Assembly: GCA_037903355.1 (NCBI GenBank)
Contig: JBAJFE010000060.1
Location: 1,178,001-1,242,000, forward strand
Direction: 5' to 3'
Source of the DNA: Trichuris trichiura
Taxonomy: Eukaryota > Nematoda > Enoplea > Trichinellida > Trichuridae
DNA: 64,000 bases
Part shown: piece by piece, positions 59,839 through 64,000 of the stretch
Numbering within the stretch: the first letter of the stretch is position 1
Layout of the letters: every line of letters starts with the position of its first letter
Notes under the pieces: model-generated
What the model was told of the DNA's origin: nothing
Seen by the model: the letters and a program-made list of their open reading frames with translations, nothing else
Database searches by the model: none
Program-made: the position numbers and the translations under genes

Positions 59839-62800
59839 AGCATAATGGGTCCTTCAAATGCAATGTGAGCTTGAAGGCAAATTATCTCACGAAATATAGA
59901 TATTATTACCGCAAGGATTCTCGGCGCCCGAGCAGTCTGGAAAGGAGGTAGAACGCACATTGACAAGTTGGTCTGCATGGGCTACGCAACTTGCACAGTG
60001 CAAGCATGGATATGCGTATGCAAACGTGAACAGCCTTCGCCTATACGTCGCAATTGGAAATGTTCTGAAAGCGTTCCGCTGCTCGGCTATACCCGCAACG
60101 GCAACTGCATTTCCTATAAAGCTGTTAGCGTTACGCATAAATCATCGTACGTCCATGGCAGTTGAGTTACACTGTTAACTTATGGTATCATGTGTCGAAC
60201 CGGATGACTTAATGGACGCGACGAAAGTGACGCCTTGTTGCATGGTGGTCTTTGACCCGCTAAATCGTTGTGCGAACAGACAGACAGCACAAAATGGCTT
60301 TAAAAGCAAAAATAGACGGCGGATCGAACCGTGGTCAGGTACCTGCAAATGGCCAATGGTCAAACGCTGGCCGGATGGTAATGCAACGAAGTTCGCTTCT
60401 TTCAAGACTTCGTCGGAGACAGCTTGCGAATGTTCAAAAATGATGGCAACGCTTGCCGGCAGTCACGTATCGCTTGCTCCAATTGGCCTTAAGAAAAACG
60501 GATGACATAGGCGCCTTTAAAGCCACGTTTCACGAATCAAGACGAACGAAAGTGGCGCGCAAAACCACTTGCCTCAAAGGCAACGATTTTGTAATAAAAA
60601 GTACAAGAGAAATGCCATCCTTTTAAAGAAATGGAAAAATGTGCAGACCTGTCAACAGAATTAATAGCCGAGCGTATTGGAACAAATGGAGAGCATTAAC
60701 AAAAGTTCGCGCTACCTGCCGTCGCTCACCCAAGCAAAGGCATCAGTTGCCTCTTTCAGAGTAGCAGCCGTGTGCCAACTCCGACTCGTGCAAGTTTGGT
60801 AACCCGAAATTTTAAAGTTTACCCTACAAAGGCTGCAGGAAATCCACGCCTAGATTTACGTCGATCATCTTAGGCATATATGGTCATTGGAAAAACCAAT
60901 TTCAAGTAAGCCGGCGGCACTTTATCGCACGAGTATCCCTTTGATCTACACGTTCAAACATGCCCGATGTTTAAGCTAAGCAAAAGGTTTCTTCAGGCGT
61001 GCTGACGCTATATTTATAAAAGCCGTTACGAAATGGCACTCCGTAGAACACTTCCGCTTTGAAAACATTTTGTAATTCCGTCATGTGATAGCATGATTTT
61101 AAATGGTTAAAATTTACATAATCAAGCCAATGGCGTCCAATAAATAAGACAAGAATTTGAACGCGAGCCGATCGGCTACGCCAGTAGTCACATGGTAAAG
61201 CTGACAGAATTCGAATGAGCACGAATACTGACTGGCACAAGTTGGCTGACTTTGCAGCCCGTCTCGAATAGGCGGAAAGGCAGAAGGATCGCCGTTTGAA
61301 GAGAACAACAACTAACCCACAAAAGAATATTTTACATATGCGGAAGCAAAGACGGACAGCTGGCCAACGAATAGCGCTTGGAAAAGGGTCAGACAAGATA
61401 AACGCTCGTTGCAGCGAAAATCAATCAAACGAAGGTTGCATTCAATCATTACCCTGAATAAACAAAGCGCCGAAAAAGGTGACGCTGACAGTGAAAAGCC
61501 ATTTTAAAATTAAAATGGCAAAAATGTCGCGTCAACAAGCGCTGCTGCTATAAGGCATCTTGTAATGAGCAGAATTCAATCGCTTGAAACATCTACCTAA
61601 CCCGCCAACGGCGGTGATGACAAGAAGCGTAAGAAAACAAGGATAAATGACGTCTTTGGCCAACCAATGTTTGTCTGTACAAATTGACTTTGAGCACGAT
61701 CGTACCAGCCGACGAAGTAGCGCAAACCATATGACCCCCTCCAATCTATGGTGATGCTTAATTCGCACTGGGACGAATATAGACTTAAGCTTTAGCCGAA
61801 GAGCTTAACCGGGAAGGAGGGCGAAAATTAGCATCTTAAAGATTGGTCACTTTGAGTCTGCTATGTTAAGCAAAGGAATCAATGCAATGGGTGACAAGTT
61901 GTCTACTCGTATGCAAGCGCAACGACAAGCTGAAGAAGACCAGTCTCAATTATGGGCAAACCGCCCAGTCGGTCGATAGCCAACAGAAGCGTCAACAACA
62001 ACAAGAGAGCGCAAACATGAACGGATCACCGTTAGTCTACTGCTAGGAGCAGAAAGGCTCGTAAGGGAATATTGCATTTAGGAATGAAGCCGCGTTGCGC
62101 GAAAGTGATGAGGTTATACCCCTGAAAAGTCGACCCGCCATTCTGGATAGTATATAAAGCAAAAAATGAACGCAAATGTAAGCGACGACGACTGAATGAA
62201 TTTCCGTGAAGCATCAACAGCGACTCACTCGCAAAGCTGTTAGATGACATGCAAAATACGTGCATGGGCGCACCTGACCATTAATGCATTCGCGATTACA
62301 ACAACAGTTCAGCCGAAATGTTCATGCTTACATTGTCCGAGCGAATGGCAACGTCACGTGATTGGCGTAAACAAGTTTTCAATCGAAAGAAGCTGTTATC
62401 ACAGCGTCACCGTTCTGGCAAGAAGCTGTAATGGAGAAGAGCCTGCGAATCATTTTTGCTTGCAATAACGCTGCAATGCGCGGCTGCGACAAGCACGCGC
62501 GGCACTACACCATAGCTAAAGGCTGGGCAAAATGGCGCGGCAAACCTGATTAGTAGGTCTCCCTGTCCGCGCAATGTCAATAAAGAATTGACCAACAACA
62601 ATAGCAGAGATCGAAGGAAGGCCACCGCGATCCGTCCTGACCTGATTGTCTTTTGCTTGCCGAGCCAAACTAGTCCACAGCCGTCAAGTGCGCGCTCATT
62701 GCATGCTCATTTGTCATAAGCAGATTTCCTTTGTTTGTCATAGAATGTTCTTGACGAAAAGTTGGCATCACCGTATGCTAATTGACCAGTTTTAAAGCGG

Positions 62801-64000
62801 AATGATTCGGCATGGACTATTATATAAAACGCCGCCTAGCCAAACGCTACTTGCTCGTCAAGGCAACAGTGCCAATGAAAAAGCAACAAAAGTAGAGAAT
62901 ACTGCCAGGCCGAAGGTTTTCAATCATCCTGAGGCAATAACACAACTGTTCCGCATTCGGAAAGCTAAAACGTTGCCTAAAGTCAAATTGTAGGCATCGC
63001 ATCAACCCTTCGAACGAGAGAATTTAGTTTGTGACCAAAAATAGATGGCGCCCCACAGATGCTTGTAGTACTTCCGCGTGCTTATGCAAATTAAGAAAAG
63101 CCTAGTCTACGCTGAAGCTTGCGAAAGCTGAACTTGAATATGATACAGCAATATCAGCCAATTCTTACTTCTACTGCTCAACAAGACTTGTTGATATTTG
63201 GAGCATATAAAATGAGTTCTCTAACGGAAAAGCTATGAGGACCTTAGGAAAAACTTATTAGAACGACTACAAGCATTGGTGCAGTCTAATTTTTATAATT
63301 CCATAAAATTTTATGAAAGTATATTTTTTGCTTTTGAAACAAAAGGCAATTTATAAAGCGCAGCTTCGATGACTGCAATAGTTGCCGAGTTGGTGAGCTG
63401 CTTCAGCATTCTTAACTATTAATAACAATGAACCTTCAAGTGTTCTCGTTTTTCTAAGGCAAAAAATTTTCCAGCATAGACGCGAGCACCCAATGGAATT
63501 AGTACTTTTCAGCGAAACGTTGTTGGCGAAGTTTTATAACTAATTACGGGCTAATACTTAACGTAAAGTAAGCGTGAGGTTTTTTTGAACCTCCAAAAGT
63601 AGCAAATGAAAATGAGGGCTTGAAATTCGGTTGGTAAGCTCACTTCATGTCATGCTATAACCGACTTCAAAAAAGTCCACTATATGTACGCATACATCAT
63701 TGCCGAGACAAAGCACCGTTACATGCTGTCAGTTGCACTTCATTATGCGCACAAGTTGTTCAGCGAATGGATGGACGTCTAGCAAAGCAAGAAACCTTTT
63801 CTTTCCTACGTACTCGGAGTAATGTTCTGCAAGTAACTTCTTCAGTGCAGACCAGGGAGACGCTCGCTTAAAAAACTTATGCAAAGCATTCCGCCTACTG
63901 CTAGTTCGCTGACAATAAGCTAAGCAGATCCATTTGCAATTATTCTGCTTTCAAAAACCTGTATTCAAGAAAAGCCGAAGTCGTTTGGTTGATATTTAAA
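59839..64000. other. Gene-poor right end
   Basis: Frames such as 60182-60505 (+) and 60971-61396 (-) have no recognisable domains or splice support. A Cys-containing 65-codon frame at 59968-60165 is likewise unassigned. No RNA genes or repeats were identified. Confidence 0.4.

Noticed and set aside
60182..60505. 107-codon plus-strand frame with Cys residues
   Set aside because: Looked like a small secreted Cys-rich protein, but has no signal peptide and no regular Cys spacing.
1..64000. CRISPR arrays, bacterial operons, rRNA genes
   Set aside because: Scanned for regular spaced repeats, co-directional overlapping genes and rRNA cores; none present. The window is eukaryotic.

Overview
This is eukaryotic nuclear DNA, almost certainly from a small-genome invertebrate animal. 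Every recognisable gene except one is split by GT-AG introns, most of them only 30-80 bp long, and the gene set is metazoan: Axin, an RNF11-type RING protein, a SKICH-type inositol 5-phosphatase, an SLC35F transporter, DNAJC9, ANGEL, a TFIIIC subunit and a globin. Tiny introns, Penelope-like and BEL/Pao-like retroelements and an AT-rich background suggest a nematode, perhaps a Dorylaimia-type worm (Trichuris/Trichinella relatives). The species is inference; no bacterial operons, CRISPR arrays or convincing tRNA/rRNA genes were seen.

Layout. 1-503: 3' end of a globin-like gene (+). 3112-8895: a complete Axin gene (+, 11 exons, 926 aa). 9459-13700: an array of about 240-bp repeats invaded by a full-length Penelope-like element (10500-12722) and a deleted foldback relative. 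14275-18369: a TFIIIC-110/GTF3C2-like gene (-), with N-terminal zinc fingers if the 5' exons belong to it. 22588-26956: a secreted metalloprotease-like gene (+, 3 exons) with tandem Cys repeats of a kind I associate with bacteria and fungi. 30635-32165: an SLC35F1/F2-like transporter (-, 8 exons). 34577-36700: a 357-bp tandem repeat, a decayed BEL/Pao gag fragment and a solo Penelope terminal repeat. 38047-39163: RNF11 (+). 39954-42436: an INPP5K/J-like 5-phosphatase with SKICH domain (+, 12 exons). 46560-47570: a broken second Penelope copy. 52094-55793: DNAJC9 (+, 5 exons). 58606-59838: an intronless ANGEL/CCR4-type gene (-). The rest shows no gene I can support.

The genes do not form one pathway. 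The points most worth a second look are: the metalloprotease with Cys repeats (candidate horizontal acquisition); a 5-phosphatase whose catalytic acids are replaced at several sites (candidate pseudophosphatase); a DNAJC9 orthologue without the J-domain HPD triad; an RNF11 orthologue without its PPxY motif; and a family of palindromic Penelope-derived pieces, each carrying a hammerhead-ribozyme-like core, including a 102-bp-arm hairpin inside an Axin intron. Exon boundaries were set by hand from splice signals, reading phase and recalled family sequences; nothing was aligned computationally.
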